26,554 nucleotides of DNA from JBJXGF01 sp046153015 (GCA_046153015.1 JBJXGF010000411.1:1-26554); one strand, 5' to 3'; shown: positions 6,045 to 14,127, numbered from the stretch's first letter. Notes: generated by a model not told the origin, from the letters alone. A program made the numbers and translations.

Positions 6045-7250
6045 ATGTCCGTTCGTCGCTCGCGTCCACGGGGCGCGCTGTTCCGCCTGCCTGCGGGCGT
6101 GGTGCGCGCTGCGCTCGTCGTCCGCGTGCTCGACGAGTGGTGGTCCTACCTCCCCGCCGGCACGATCGAGGACCAGCATCTCGATCTCGGGCTCTCGTAC
6201 AGCCAAGCGGGTTGGCTGCTGGCGCTGCTCACCCTCGGCGGGCTCGTCGGCGCCCCGCTCGGCGCCCTCGCCGATCACGGCCATCGGCGAGCGCTGGCCG
6301 CGGCGGGCGCCGCCCTCCTGGCCGCGGGGCTCGCCTCGTTCGCCTTCGGCGCGCCCCTTCCCGTGCTCGCCGCGGCGGCCATGCTGCTCGGCGCCGCCAG
6401 CGATCTCGTCATCCGCCCCCTCGAGTCCTCGCTCGCCGAGCTGGCCGACGCCGACCTCGACCGCCTGCTCGGCCGTCAGCACCTGCTGACCTGGCTCGGC
6501 GACTTCATCGGCCCGGCCCTCCTCGCGCTCGGCGCGGCCACCGTGATCGGCTGGCGCGGCGTGTTCGGGCTCACCGCCGCCGCCTTCGTGGCCTACGCCG
6601 CCGTGCTCGCCGCCACCGAGTTCCCCGAGCCCGGGGCCGCGCCCGACGGCGGCGACCGGCTCTGGCGGGCGGCGTTCACGCTTCTCCGCACCCCGGACGT
6701 GCTGCGCCTGACTGCGGCGGAGCTCATCCTCCTGCCCCTCGACGAGGCCTTCCTCGGGTTCGCGGTCGCCCGCCTGGTCGGCGCCGGCGTGGGGGCGGCA
6801 GCTCAGGTGCTGGCCGGCGGCCTCGTGGTGGGCGGCGTGCTCGGCGCGGCGATCGTCGCCCGGCGGGGGATCGATCGTCGCCAGACGAGCGCCGGCGCGG
6901 CGGCGATGCTGCTCGGCGCGTTCGCCGCCGCGGCGCCGCTGGCGGCGCCCGCGCAGGCGGCGGCGATGGCGCTGCTCGGGCTGGGCACGGCGCTCATCTG
7001 GGCCAAGGTGCACCACCGCATGCTCACGGTGGCGCCCGGCCGGTCGGCCACCGTGCCCACGATCGTCGGCATCCTGAGCACCCCGGCGCTGTTCGTTCCC
7101 GCAGCCATGGGCGCCGCCGCCGACCAGAGCTCGATCACCGTCGCCCTCTCTGGCGCCGCGGCGCTGACCGTGCCCCTGGCCGTGGCCGTGCTGCGCCTCG
7201 GCGGCGACGCTGTCGTCTCACCCGCCGAGATCGACGCGCGCGACGAGTGA
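6045..7250 (+). CDS. MFS transporter
   Basis: A 401-residue protein with about twelve hydrophobic segments and a major-facilitator layout. VRVLDEWWSYLPAGTIEDQ opens helix 1, and GGLVGAPLGALADHGHRRAL around residues 65-84 is a motif-A-like loop between helices 2 and 3. IGWRGVFGLTAAAFVAYAAV marks helix 6 and a polar central loop (EFPEPGAAPDGGDR) follows. The second half repeats the pattern. The substrate is unknown. The ATG was chosen because the protein then begins with a short basic tail before helix 1; the candidate SD GAGGAG is 12 nt away, which is long. The Cys-rich leader suggests, but does not show, a link to sulfur or cysteine status. Confidence 0.85.
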   Translation: MSVRRSRPRGALFRLPAGVVRAALVVRVLDEWWSYLPAGTIEDQHLDLGLSYSQAGWLLALLTLGGLVGAPLGALADHGHRRALAAAGAALLAAGLASFAFGAPLPVLAAAAMLLGAASDLVIRPLESSLAELADADLDRLLGRQHLLTWLGDFIGPALLALGAATVIGWRGVFGLTAAAFVAYAAVLAATEFPEPGAAPDGGDRLWRAAFTLLRTPDVLRLTAAELILLPLDEAFLGFAVARLVGAGVGAAAQVLAGGLVVGGVLGAAIVARRGIDRRQTSAGAAAMLLGAFAAAAPLAAPAQAAAMALLGLGTALIWAKVHHRMLTVAPGRSATVPTIVGILSTPALFVPAAMGAAADQSSITVALSGAAALTVPLAVAVLRLGGDAVVSPAEIDARDE

Positions 7251-7274
7251 GACGGCCGACGCTGGGATCGGCCC

Positions 7275-7715
7275 TCAGCGGCCCGCTTCGCCGACGGCTT
7301 CGTTGAGCCAGGCCGCCTCGCCCGTGAAGCGCACCAGCACCACCGGGCTGTGGGCCACCGCAGCCTCGAGCGAGACCGCCTTGCGGTAGTACTCGGTGGC
7401 CGGGGCGCTGAGGATGCGGCGACGCTCGGCGGGGTCGGAGACCACCTCCGCGTCGGCGGTGAGCTCGGCCGCCACGCTGGTCTTCAGCCGGAGCCGGAAC
7501 GCCGGCTGCGCCTTCAGGTTCGCCAGCCAGTCGCGGGGCGCGTGCACGACGCCCTTGCGGCTGGCGTTGGGCGTGCCGCAGACGTATACGCGGCCCTCGA
7601 GCGGCGTGATCCAGATCTCGGTCGTGCGGGCCGCGCCGCTGCGCCGGCCGGTGGTCACGATGTCGACCGTGCGCTCGGTGAGGATGCTCCGCAGGATCTC
7701 GTCGCGCCCGGTCAC
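7275..7715 (-). CDS. Deazaflavin-dependent nitroreductase-like / split-beta-barrel protein
   Basis: A 146-residue cytosolic protein. VDIVTTGRRSGAARTTEIWI at about residues 17-36 is the TTGRxSGxxRTxxI pattern of the actinobacterial Ddn/PNPOx-like family, and VYVCGTPNASRKG and RDWLANLKAQPAFRLRL match the strand and N-Lxx-P segments that follow. Members bind F420 or FMN and reduce quinones or nitro compounds, but the reaction here is not predictable. The GTG start at 7715 (VTGRDEILRS) has a TAGCGT hexamer 7 nt upstream. It is convergent with the MFS gene, 24 nt away, and divergent from the GNAT gene. Confidence 0.75.
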   Translation of the reverse strand: MTGRDEILRSILTERTVDIVTTGRRSGAARTTEIWITPLEGRVYVCGTPNASRKGVVHAPRDWLANLKAQPAFRLRLKTSVAAELTADAEVVSDPAERRRILSAPATEYYRKAVSLEAAVAHSPVVLVRFTGEAAWLNEAVGEAGR

Positions 7716-7722
7716 GGGCGCC

Positions 7723-7728
7723 ACGCTA
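7723..7728 (-). promoter_or_regulatory. -10 hexamer TAGCGT for the nitroreductase-like gene
   Basis: It lies 7 nt from the GTG at 7715, within the 70-bp gap shared with the divergent GNAT gene. Confidence 0.5.
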
Positions 7729-7785
7729 GCCGAGCGGCCGCCGCGCCAGCCGAGGGGGGCGGCGCCGCTCGTGAGGGGGAAGTCG

Positions 7786-8310
7786 ATGACCGTTCGGCTC
7801 CGGGAGGCGGCCGCCGGCGACCTCGAGCGCATCCGCGTCGTGGAGATCGAGGCCGGCTCGCTGTTCCGTGCCGTGGGGTTGGGCTCGATCGCCGACGGCG
7901 ATCCGCCGAGCGTCGAGTGGCTCGCAGCCCGCCTCGCCCACGGGTCGCTGTGGGTCGCCGAGCTCGACGGCGCCGTCGTCGGATACGCCGCCGCTTCGGT
8001 GGTCGACGGCGAGGGCCACCTCGACCAGGTGAGCGTCGCGCCCGGCGCGCAGCGGCGGGGGATCGGCCGCCGCCTCGTCGAGCAGGTCTGCCGGTGGGCG
8101 GCGAACCACGGCCGCGACAGCGTGACGCTCACCACGTTCCGTGATGTTCCCTGGAACGGCCCCTACTACGAGCGGCTGGGGTTCGTCGCCCTCACCGAGG
8201 GCGAGTGCGGGCCCGAGCTGCTCGCCATTCGGCAGGCCGAACGCGATGCCGGGATCGACGTCGCGCCCCGTCTCGCCATGCGCCGTCACCTGCCGCCGGG
8301 GTCGAGCTAG
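7786..8310 (+). CDS. GNAT-family N-acetyltransferase
   Basis: A 174-residue acetyl-CoA-dependent acetyltransferase. It starts MTVRLREAAAGDLERIRVVE, a typical GNAT strand 1-helix 1. The acetyl-CoA loop is LDQVSVAPGAQRRGIGRRLV around residues 83-102 (Q/RxxGxG/A pattern), and PYYERLGFVALTEGE around 128-142 is the usual C-terminal YexxGF block. The acceptor is unknown. An SD-like GAGGGGGA (7773-7780) is 5 nt before the ATG at 7786, and this favours it over the in-frame GTG at 7771. No clear -10 was found. Confidence 0.9.
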   Translation: MTVRLREAAAGDLERIRVVEIEAGSLFRAVGLGSIADGDPPSVEWLAARLAHGSLWVAELDGAVVGYAAASVVDGEGHLDQVSVAPGAQRRGIGRRLVEQVCRWAANHGRDSVTLTTFRDVPWNGPYYERLGFVALTEGECGPELLAIRQAERDAGIDVAPRLAMRRHLPPGSS

Positions 8311-8348
8311 CGGGCCCTCGGCGGGCGCGCCTGCGCGCCGACTCGTCG

Positions 8349-8372
8349 CGCCGAATCGATATCGATTCGGCG
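8349..8372. repeat. 24-bp perfect palindrome between convergent genes
   Basis: The arm CGCCGAATCGAT (8349-8360) is followed without a gap by its exact reverse complement (8361-8372). It lies 38 nt after the GNAT stop and 27 nt after the stop of the opposing MFS gene. As RNA it could form a terminator-like hairpin on either strand, but there is no T-run. As DNA it looks like a binding site for a symmetric dimer. It is AT-richer than its surroundings. A near-perfect direct repeat of GTCGGCGACT follows at 8381-8400. Confidence 0.85.
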
Positions 8373-8399
8373 TGCAGAATGTCGGCGACTGGTCGGCGA

Positions 8400-9620
8400 C
8401 TAGACGGCGGCGTCGCCCCCCGGCAGCACCTCCCGCTCGGGCAGGCCCAGCGTGGCCACGAGCGCGCCCGCCGCCGACGCCAGCGCCACGGCGATCCCCG
8501 ACGCGGCGCCGACGGTGTCGGTGAGCCAACCGATGAGCGGCGGCGACAGCGCGCTGCCTATGGCGAACGCGCTGTAGAGCGTGCCCACGAGCCCGCCGAG
8601 GCGTTCGGGCCCGAACGTGCGGGCCAGCACCGCCGGGCCGAGGGCCACGAAGCCGCCGTAGCCGGTGCCCATCAGCACCGAGTAGAGCGCCAGCGCCGCG
8701 GCGGAGCTGCCGGCCAGGAGCCACACCACGTAGCTGGCGGTCATCAACCCGAAGCTGATCTGGTAGATCCGCACCTCGCCGAGACGCCCGCCGACCGCGG
8801 CCAGCACCAGCCGGCCCGTCGTGCTGGTGAACCCGATGAGCCCGACGATCAGCGCCGTGGTCGCCGGGCCGATTCCACGCGACTCCGCGTACGACGCCAA
8901 GAACACGAACGGCGTGAAGAAGGCCACCGACAGCAGGGCCACGGCGAGGAACATCAAGGCGAAGGTCCGGGTGCGCAGCAGCGGCCGCAACGAGGCGGGC
9001 CCGCCGGTGTGGACGCCGGGCCGGGGTCGCGCCGTCCACGCCGACGCGGCCAACACCAGCGCCGAGCCGGCGCCGATCAGGGCGAACGCGCTGCGCCACC
9101 CGAAGGCACGCAGCAGCGCGCTGCAGATCGGCGCGCCCGCCATGATGCCCGCCCCCGCGCCCGACAGGGCCAGGCCGAGGGCCAGCGCCCGCCGCTGCTC
9201 GAACCACGCGCCGACCGCGGCCACGAGCGGCGAGTAGGAGGCGCCGACCCCCGGCCCCAGCGTCAACGCCCAGATCAGGCCCAGCTGCCAGAGCGACTGG
9301 GCCAGCGAGCCGAGCCCGAACCCGACGCCCACCAGGACCGCGGCCGCTCCGATGACCGGCCGGGGCCCGAACCGGTCGGCCAGGCGCCCGGCCACCATGC
9401 CCGACAGGTAGTACACGAACGTGGTGACCGAGAACACCGCGGCGGTGAGGCCCTTGCCGGCGTCGAACTCCCGACTCAGCGCGTCGAGGAAGATGCCGTA
9501 GTTGAACAGGCCGAGGAAGGCCACGAAGCTGGCGCCGAACGCGCCGGCCACGACCGGCCAGTACTGGTCGACGACGGGCTCGCCGCGCGCACGCGGTCTG
9601 GCGGGTAGGGCGCGGCTCAC
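8400..9620 (-). CDS. MFS transporter, monocarboxylate/OFA-like
   Basis: A 406-residue protein with twelve predicted membrane helices. YWPVVAGAFGASFVAFLGLF is helix 1, GRLADRFGPRPVIGAAAVLV around residues 78-97 is MFS motif A, and WALTLGPGVGASYSPLVAAV then WFEQRRALALGLALSGAGAG around 117-155 match the pattern of monocarboxylate and oxalate:formate antiporter-like permeases. The second half has GRLVLAAVGGRLGE as a motif-A echo, and GYGGFVALGPAVLARTFG. The substrate is therefore possibly an organic acid, by family resemblance only. The GTG start at 9620 fits a TAGCGT hexamer 8 nt upstream. It is divergent from the kinase gene with 51 bp between start codons. Confidence 0.87.
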   Translation of the reverse strand: MSRALPARPRARGEPVVDQYWPVVAGAFGASFVAFLGLFNYGIFLDALSREFDAGKGLTAAVFSVTTFVYYLSGMVAGRLADRFGPRPVIGAAAVLVGVGFGLGSLAQSLWQLGLIWALTLGPGVGASYSPLVAAVGAWFEQRRALALGLALSGAGAGIMAGAPICSALLRAFGWRSAFALIGAGSALVLAASAWTARPRPGVHTGGPASLRPLLRTRTFALMFLAVALLSVAFFTPFVFLASYAESRGIGPATTALIVGLIGFTSTTGRLVLAAVGGRLGEVRIYQISFGLMTASYVVWLLAGSSAAALALYSVLMGTGYGGFVALGPAVLARTFGPERLGGLVGTLYSAFAIGSALSPPLIGWLTDTVGAASGIAVALASAAGALVATLGLPEREVLPGGDAAV

Positions 9621-9628
9621 CGGGCCAG

Positions 9629-9634
9629 ACGCTA
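9629..9634 (-). promoter_or_regulatory. -10 hexamer TAGCGT for the OFA-like MFS gene
   Basis: It lies 8 nt from the GTG at 9620. The -10 of the divergent kinase gene is only 23 bp away, so the two promoters lie back to back and could interfere with each other. Confidence 0.55.
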
Positions 9635-9657
9635 CGTCACCCCCACCCGGGCGCCGC

Positions 9658-9663
9658 TACCTT
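9658..9663 (+). promoter_or_regulatory. -10 hexamer TACCTT for the APH-family gene
   Basis: Eight nt separate it from the ATG at 9672 and there is no SD. Confidence 0.5.
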
Positions 9664-9671
9664 CTCGGTTC

Positions 9672-10562
9672 ATGGGCATCGGCGCGCGGCCAGCGGCGGA
9701 GGCGGCGATCGACGCCTCGCTCGCCCGGGCGCTGCTCGCCGACCAGCATCCCGACCTCGCCGACCGGGAGCTGGTCGAGGCGGCCTCCGGCTGGGACAAC
9801 GTGCTCTACCGGGTGGGGGACGACCTCGTGGCCCGCCTGCCCCGGCGGGAGGCGGCGGCCGCCCTCGTGCAGCACGAGCAGCGGTGGCTGCCGGAGCTCG
9901 CCGCCCGGCTGCCGCTGCCCGTCCCCGTGCCGGTCCGGGTCGGGCGCCCGGCCCTCGGCTACCCGTGGGCCTGGAGCGTGTGCCGCTGGCTTCCGGGTGA
10001 GCCGGCCGTGTTCGCCTCGGCGCTCGATCCGCGGCGCGCGGCGCTGGCCCTGGCCGAGTTCCTGCGGGCGCTGCACCGCCCTGCTCCGCCCGACGCCCCC
10101 CACAACCCGTATCGGGGCGTGCCGCTCGCCGAGCGAGCCGAGCGGGTCCTCGACACCGTCGAGCGGCTCGGGCCCGAGCACGTCGACCCGGGCCTGCTCG
10201 CCCGCTGGAACGAGTGGTCGAGGGCGCCGGCGTGGCCCGGCCCCCCGATGTGGCTCCACGGGGATCTCCACCCCGCCAACCTGCTCGCCGCCGACGGGCG
10301 GCTCTGCGCAGTGATCGACTTCGGGGACCTCTGCGGCGGCGACCCCGCGGTGGACCTGGCCGTCGCCTGGATGCTGCTGCCTCCCGCCGCGCACGGCCCG
10401 CTAGCCGAGTACGCGGCGGAGCTCGACGCCGCCGCCTGGACCCGCGCCCGCGCCTGGGCCCTCGCGCTCGGCCTCGCCCACCTGGCCAGCTCCGCCGACA
10501 GCGCCTCGAGCGCGATCATCGGACGACGCACGCTCGACGCGCTGCTGGCCGTGCCGGGCTGA
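9672..10562 (+). CDS. APH-family phosphotransferase
   Basis: A 296-residue kinase of the aminoglycoside/homoserine/macrolide phosphotransferase fold. The N-terminal lobe has SGWDNVLYRVGDDLVARLPR around residues 39-58, the usual nucleotide-binding strands. The catalytic Brenner motif is MWLHGDLHPANLL around 194-206, with the base Asp in HGD, and VIDFGDLCGGDPAVDLA around 214-230 supplies the metal-binding Asp. WLPGEP around 107 is the usual hinge motif. The family covers antibiotic, choline, homoserine and sugar kinases; nothing here identifies the substrate, and resistance should not be assumed. It ends 7 nt from the sdhB stop, tail to tail. Confidence 0.9.
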   Translation: MGIGARPAAEAAIDASLARALLADQHPDLADRELVEAASGWDNVLYRVGDDLVARLPRREAAAALVQHEQRWLPELAARLPLPVPVPVRVGRPALGYPWAWSVCRWLPGEPAVFASALDPRRAALALAEFLRALHRPAPPDAPHNPYRGVPLAERAERVLDTVERLGPEHVDPGLLARWNEWSRAPAWPGPPMWLHGDLHPANLLAADGRLCAVIDFGDLCGGDPAVDLAVAWMLLPPAAHGPLAEYAAELDAAAWTRARAWALALGLAHLASSADSASSAIIGRRTLDALLAVPG

Positions 10563-10569
10563 GACGCGG

Positions 10570-11331
10570 TCAGCCCCGCTGACCCAGCAACTTGCGGTTC
10601 TTGACCTTCGCCTTCAGGTAGTCCCGGTTCATCAACGCGATCACGTCGATCGAGATCTCCTTCGGGCAGGCCTCCTCGCATTCGCCGTGGTTGGTGCAGG
10701 AGCCGAAGAACTCCTCCATCGTGTCCACCATGTCCTCCGTGCGGGACCAGCGTTCGGGCTGGCCCTGGGGCATGAGGTTGAGATGGGCGAGCTTGGCCGC
10801 GGTGAACAGCTGCGCCGCGCCATTGGGGCAGGCGGCCACGCAGGCGCCGCAGCCGATGCAGGCCGCGGCGTCGAAGCTGGCGTCGGCCACCGGCTTGGGC
10901 ACCGGGATCAGGTTCGCGTCGGGCGCCGAGCCGGTCGGCGCGGAGATGTACCCGCCGGCCTCGATGATCCGATCGAACGCGGAGCGGTCCACCACCAGGT
11001 CGCGGATCACCGGGAACGCCGCCGCCCGCCACGGCTCGACGACGATCAGGTCGCCGTCGCGGAACTTTCGCATGTGCAGCTGGCAGGTGGCGGTGCCCTT
11101 CTCCGGCCCGTGGGCCTGGCCGTTGATCATCGCCCCGCACGAGCCGCAGATGCCCTCGCGGCAGTCGTGGTCGAACGCGATCGGCTCCTTGCCCTCGTTG
11201 GTGAGGCGCTCGTTGACGGTGTCGAGCATCTCGAGAAAGGACATGTCGGCAGAGATCTCCGGCACGTCATAGGTTTCGAAGCGGCCGTCGCCGGGGGCGG
11301 ATTGCCGCCAGATCTTGAGCGTGATGCGCAC
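10570..11331 (-). CDS. sdhB: Succinate dehydrogenase iron-sulfur subunit
   Basis: A 253-residue subunit carrying electrons from SdhA flavin to the membrane quinone. The plant-type [2Fe-2S] ligands are C57, C62, C65 and C83 in HDCREGICGSCGAMINGQ with a distal TCQLH. The bacterial ferredoxin domain has C158-x2-C161-x2-C164-x3-C168P and C212, C218, C222 in SCTNHGECEEACP, as expected for [4Fe-4S] and [3Fe-4S] clusters. A long 42-residue gap between the domains' Cys groups contains PNGAAQLFTAAKL. The GTG at 11331 (VRITLKIWRQ) lies 10 nt after the sdhA stop with only a weak GAGAG as SD. It is the last gene of the operon. Confidence 0.95.
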   Translation of the reverse strand: MRITLKIWRQSAPGDGRFETYDVPEISADMSFLEMLDTVNERLTNEGKEPIAFDHDCREGICGSCGAMINGQAHGPEKGTATCQLHMRKFRDGDLIVVEPWRAAAFPVIRDLVVDRSAFDRIIEAGGYISAPTGSAPDANLIPVPKPVADASFDAAACIGCGACVAACPNGAAQLFTAAKLAHLNLMPQGQPERWSRTEDMVDTMEEFFGSCTNHGECEEACPKEISIDVIALMNRDYLKAKVKNRKLLGQRG

Positions 11332-11341
11332 AATCTCTCGC

Positions 11342-13270
11342 TTACTTGTAGCTGCGCTGGGCGAGCTTGATGTTCTCGAAGAGCAGTTCTTCGCGGTGGA
11401 GCTCCTGCGGAGCGCCCTCGCCCTTCCACTCCCAGGCGGCGGCGTACGCGAAGCGGTCGTCGTCGCGCAGGGCCTCGCCGTCCTCGGTCTGGCTTTCTTC
11501 CCGGAAATGACCGCCGCAGGATTCCTCACGATGGAGCGCATCGCGCACCAGGAGCTCGCCCAGCTCGAAGAAGTCGGCCACCCGGCCGGCCCGCTCGAGC
11601 GCCTGGTTGAGCGTCATGTCGTCGCCGAGCACCCGGACGTCCTTGTAGAACTCCTCGCGCAGAGCCGGGATCTCGCTGAGCGCCTTCTCCAGGCCCGCCT
11701 GGCTGCGGCCCATGCCGGCGTAGTTCCACATGAGCTTGCCGAGCTCGCGGTGGAACCAGTCGACCGACCGGGTGCCCCGGATCGACAGGAAGCGCCGGGT
11801 CTGGGCGCTCACGTTGGCCTCGGCCTCCTTGAAGCACGCCGCGTCGGTCGACACCGGCCGCTGGCCGAGCATGCCGGCCAAGTAGTCGCCAATCGTGTAA
11901 GGGATCACGAAATACCCGTCGGCCAAGCCCTGCATGAGCGCCGAGGCGCCGAGCCGGTTGGCGCCGTGGTCGGAAAAGTTGGCCTCGCCGAGCACGTACA
12001 AACCGGGGATGTTGCTCATCAGGTTGTAGTCGACCCACAACCCGCCCATCGTGTAATGGATGGCGGGGTAGATCCGCATCGGCACCACGTACGGGTCTTC
12101 GTCGGTGATGCGCTCGTACATCTGGAACAGGTTGCCGTAGCGCTCCTCGATCACCGGCTTGCCGTACTGGCGGACGGCGTCGGAGAAGTCGAGGTACACC
12201 CCGTTCTTGAGGGGTCCGACCCCGCGGCCCTGGTCCACCTGCGCCTTGGCGTTGCGGGAGGCGACGTCTCGGGGCACGAGGTTGCCGAAGGCCGGATAGC
12301 GGCGCTCCAGGTAGTAGTCCCGATCCTGCTCGGGTATCTGATCGGGCGAGCGGGCGTCGTCGGGGTTTTTCGGCACCCAGATCCGCCCGTCGTTGCGCAG
12401 CGACTCCGACATCAGCGTGAGCTTCGACTGGAAATCGTCCGACGCAGGAATGCAGGTCGGGTGGATCTGCGTGTAGCAGGGATTCGCGAAATAGGCGCCC
12501 CGCCGGTGCGCCCGCCACGCCGCCGTGCAGTTCGAGTGCTTGGCGTTGGTCGACAGGAAATACACGTTCCCGTAGCCGCCGGTGCAGAGCAGCACGGCGT
12601 GGCCCGAGTGGCTGGCGATCTCGCCGGTGAGCAGGTCGCGGGTGACGATGCCCACGGCCCGGCCCTCCTCGACCACGAGGTCGAGCATCTCGGTGCGGTT
12701 GTAGAGCGTGACCGCGCCGAGCTGCACCTGGCGCTGCAGCGCCTGGTAGGCGCCGAGCAGCAGCTGCTGACCGGTCTGGCCCCGGGCGTAGAACGTGCGG
12801 CTCACCTGCGCGCCGCCGAAGGAGCGATTGTCGAGCATGCCGGCGTACTCGCGGGCGAAGGGCACGCCCTGGGCCACGCACTGGTCGATGATGTTCACGC
12901 TCACCTCGGCCAACCGGTACACGTTGGCCTCACGGCTGCGGAAGTCGCCGCCCTTCACGGTGTCGTAGAACAGCCGGTAGATCGAGTCGCCGTCGTTCTT
13001 GTAGTTCTTCGCCGCGTTGATGCCGCCCTGCGCGGCGATGGAGTGGGCCCGGCGGGGCGTGTCGTGGAAGGTGAAGACCTTCACGTTGTAGCCCAGCTCG
13101 GCGAGCGTGGCCGCGGCCGACGCGCCGGCCAGGCCGGTGCCGACCACGAGGATGTCGAAGCGCCGCTTGTTGTTGGGGTTCACGAGCTTCATGGAGAACT
13201 TGTGGTTCGTCCATTTCTCGTGGATGGGCCCCGGCGGGATCTTGGAGTCGAGCGAATCGAGGATGCTCAT
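11342..13270 (-). CDS. sdhA: Succinate dehydrogenase flavoprotein subunit
   Basis: A 642-residue catalytic subunit oxidising succinate to fumarate. The FAD Rossmann motif is LVVGTGLAGASAAATLAELG (glycines at 44, 46, 49), and the flavin-linking histidine is H76 in RRAHSIAAQGGINA. TQIHPTCIPASDDF and RYPAFGNLVPRDVASRNAKA provide substrate-site residues, and NRLGASALMQGLADGYFVIP lies near the capping domain. The long length and the HSIAAQGGINAAKN variant match the Bacteroides/mycobacterial Sdh1-like clade used with a single five-helix cytochrome b. The start codon is the last ATG of the repeat ladder (13267-13324); all the ladder ATGs other than 13270 meet an early stop. No SD is present. Confidence 0.96.
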   Translation of the reverse strand: MSILDSLDSKIPPGPIHEKWTNHKFSMKLVNPNNKRRFDILVVGTGLAGASAAATLAELGYNVKVFTFHDTPRRAHSIAAQGGINAAKNYKNDGDSIYRLFYDTVKGGDFRSREANVYRLAEVSVNIIDQCVAQGVPFAREYAGMLDNRSFGGAQVSRTFYARGQTGQQLLLGAYQALQRQVQLGAVTLYNRTEMLDLVVEEGRAVGIVTRDLLTGEIASHSGHAVLLCTGGYGNVYFLSTNAKHSNCTAAWRAHRRGAYFANPCYTQIHPTCIPASDDFQSKLTLMSESLRNDGRIWVPKNPDDARSPDQIPEQDRDYYLERRYPAFGNLVPRDVASRNAKAQVDQGRGVGPLKNGVYLDFSDAVRQYGKPVIEERYGNLFQMYERITDEDPYVVPMRIYPAIHYTMGGLWVDYNLMSNIPGLYVLGEANFSDHGANRLGASALMQGLADGYFVIPYTIGDYLAGMLGQRPVSTDAACFKEAEANVSAQTRRFLSIRGTRSVDWFHRELGKLMWNYAGMGRSQAGLEKALSEIPALREEFYKDVRVLGDDMTLNQALERAGRVADFFELGELLVRDALHREESCGGHFREESQTEDGEALRDDDRFAYAAAWEWKGEGAPQELHREELLFENIKLAQRSYK

Positions 13271-13324
13271 GCTGGGCTGCTCATTCTGCGCTGCTCATCT
13301 GCGCTGCTCATCTGCGCTGCTCAT
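13267..13324 (-). promoter_or_regulatory. Relay of ATGA-overlapping mini-ORFs linking sdhC to sdhA
   Basis: Reading the minus strand, the sdhC TGA overlaps an ATG (13324). That ORF, MSSADEQRR (13324-13295), ends on a TGA overlapping the ATG at 13298. That ORF, MSSAE (13298-13281), ends overlapping the ATG at 13284, whose ORF MSSPA (13284-13267) ends overlapping the sdhA ATG at 13270. A further ATG at 13311 opens a 14-residue ORF that also ends at 13267. Each junction is ATGA, the classic arrangement for termination-reinitiation. The layout is observed; the mechanism is inferred. Confidence 0.6.
13277..13324 (-). repeat. Tandem 13-14 bp repeat between sdhC and sdhA
   Basis: The plus-strand unit CTGCTCATCTGCG occurs at 13291-13303 and 13304-13316, with a 14-bp variant at 13277-13290 and a partial copy from 13317. 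On the coding strand each unit contributes one ATGAGCAG. The extra base in one unit changes the frame and sets where each mini-ORF ends. Confidence 0.9.
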
Positions 13325-14127
13325 TCCTTGGCGGTCTGCGCCGAGTGGATCTCGTCGGCGAGTGGAGTGGTGCGGTTGTCCTCGCTGATCAGCCCCGCCA
13401 TCGTGAGCAGCGGGAAGCTGAGGTTGCCGACGAGGATCAGCGCCGCGAACCCGCTGGCGAAGGTGCGCCTCGCGGCGTTGAACTTCGGGTTGTTGAGGCC
13501 GAGGCTCTGGAAGAGCGACCACGCCCCGTGGTAGAGGTGCACGGCCAGGGCGATGTTGGCGGCGATGTAGATCAGCGCCACCGGGATCCGGGAGAGGCTG
13601 GCGACGAGGTTGTGGTACACGTCGCCGCGGATGAACTCGTCGCCGAGCAGCCAGCCCCAGGTGAGATCGGCGAGGTGGAACAGCAGGTACAGCAGCACGA
13701 TCACGCCTGTCCACCGCATGGTGCGCGACGCGAAGTTGGCGGCCACGTAGTCACGGCTGCCGGCGTAGCCCTCGGGGCGGGCCTTGCGGTTGATCCGGGT
13801 GAGGCCGTAGGCGGCGTGGATGTGGAGGCCGAACGCGGCGATGAGGCCCACCCGCATCACCCACAGCACCACGGTGCGAGGCACGAGATGGCCGCCCAAG
13901 TCCCGCAGCGCCTCGCCGTACTCGTTGATCTCCGTGGGCGATTGGTACACGTGCAGGTTGCCGATCATGTGCACCAGCACGAAGCCCATGAGCATGATCC
14001 CGGTGATCCCCATCACCCACTTCTTGCCCACCGCGCTCTGGTAGAGCCCGAGTGGGAACGGCCGCGGCCGGCGCGGCCGGCGGAACACCTTCTGGCTCGT
14101 GCCAGGTGTTCTCCTGGTGGGGGTCAT
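13321..14127 (-). CDS. sdhC: Succinate dehydrogenase cytochrome b subunit (type B)
   Basis: A 268-residue membrane anchor binding haem and quinone. After a basic N-terminal tail it has five hydrophobic helices, with candidate haem-ligand histidines in FVLVHMIGNLHVY, GLIAAFGLHIHAAYGL, VLLYLLFHLADLTWG and ALAVHLYHGAWSLF. A single five-helix subunit without a separate sdhD is the type-B, di-haem arrangement (TIGR02046-like), which fits menaquinone-using actinobacteria. The ATG at 14127 overlaps the TGA of an 18-codon upstream ORF as ATGA. The only SD-like GGAGG is about 15 nt away, too far to be convincing, so coupling is plausible. Confidence 0.93.
   Translation of the reverse strand: MTPTRRTPGTSQKVFRRPRRPRPFPLGLYQSAVGKKWVMGITGIMLMGFVLVHMIGNLHVYQSPTEINEYGEALRDLGGHLVPRTVVLWVMRVGLIAAFGLHIHAAYGLTRINRKARPEGYAGSRDYVAANFASRTMRWTGVIVLLYLLFHLADLTWGWLLGDEFIRGDVYHNLVASLSRIPVALIYIAANIALAVHLYHGAWSLFQSLGLNNPKFNAARRTFASGFAALILVGNLSFPLLTMAGLISEDNRTTPLADEIHSAQTAKE

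Noticed and set aside
7396..7785. An N-terminal extension of the GNAT gene from 7396
   Set aside because: It is antisense to the nitroreductase-like gene and the GNAT fold begins normally at 7786, which has an SD.
11315..13534. A plus-strand frame of 739 codons opposite sdhA
   Set aside because: sdhA has complete flavoprotein motifs on the other strand; this frame is its antisense and has a His/Val/Glu-rich shadow composition.
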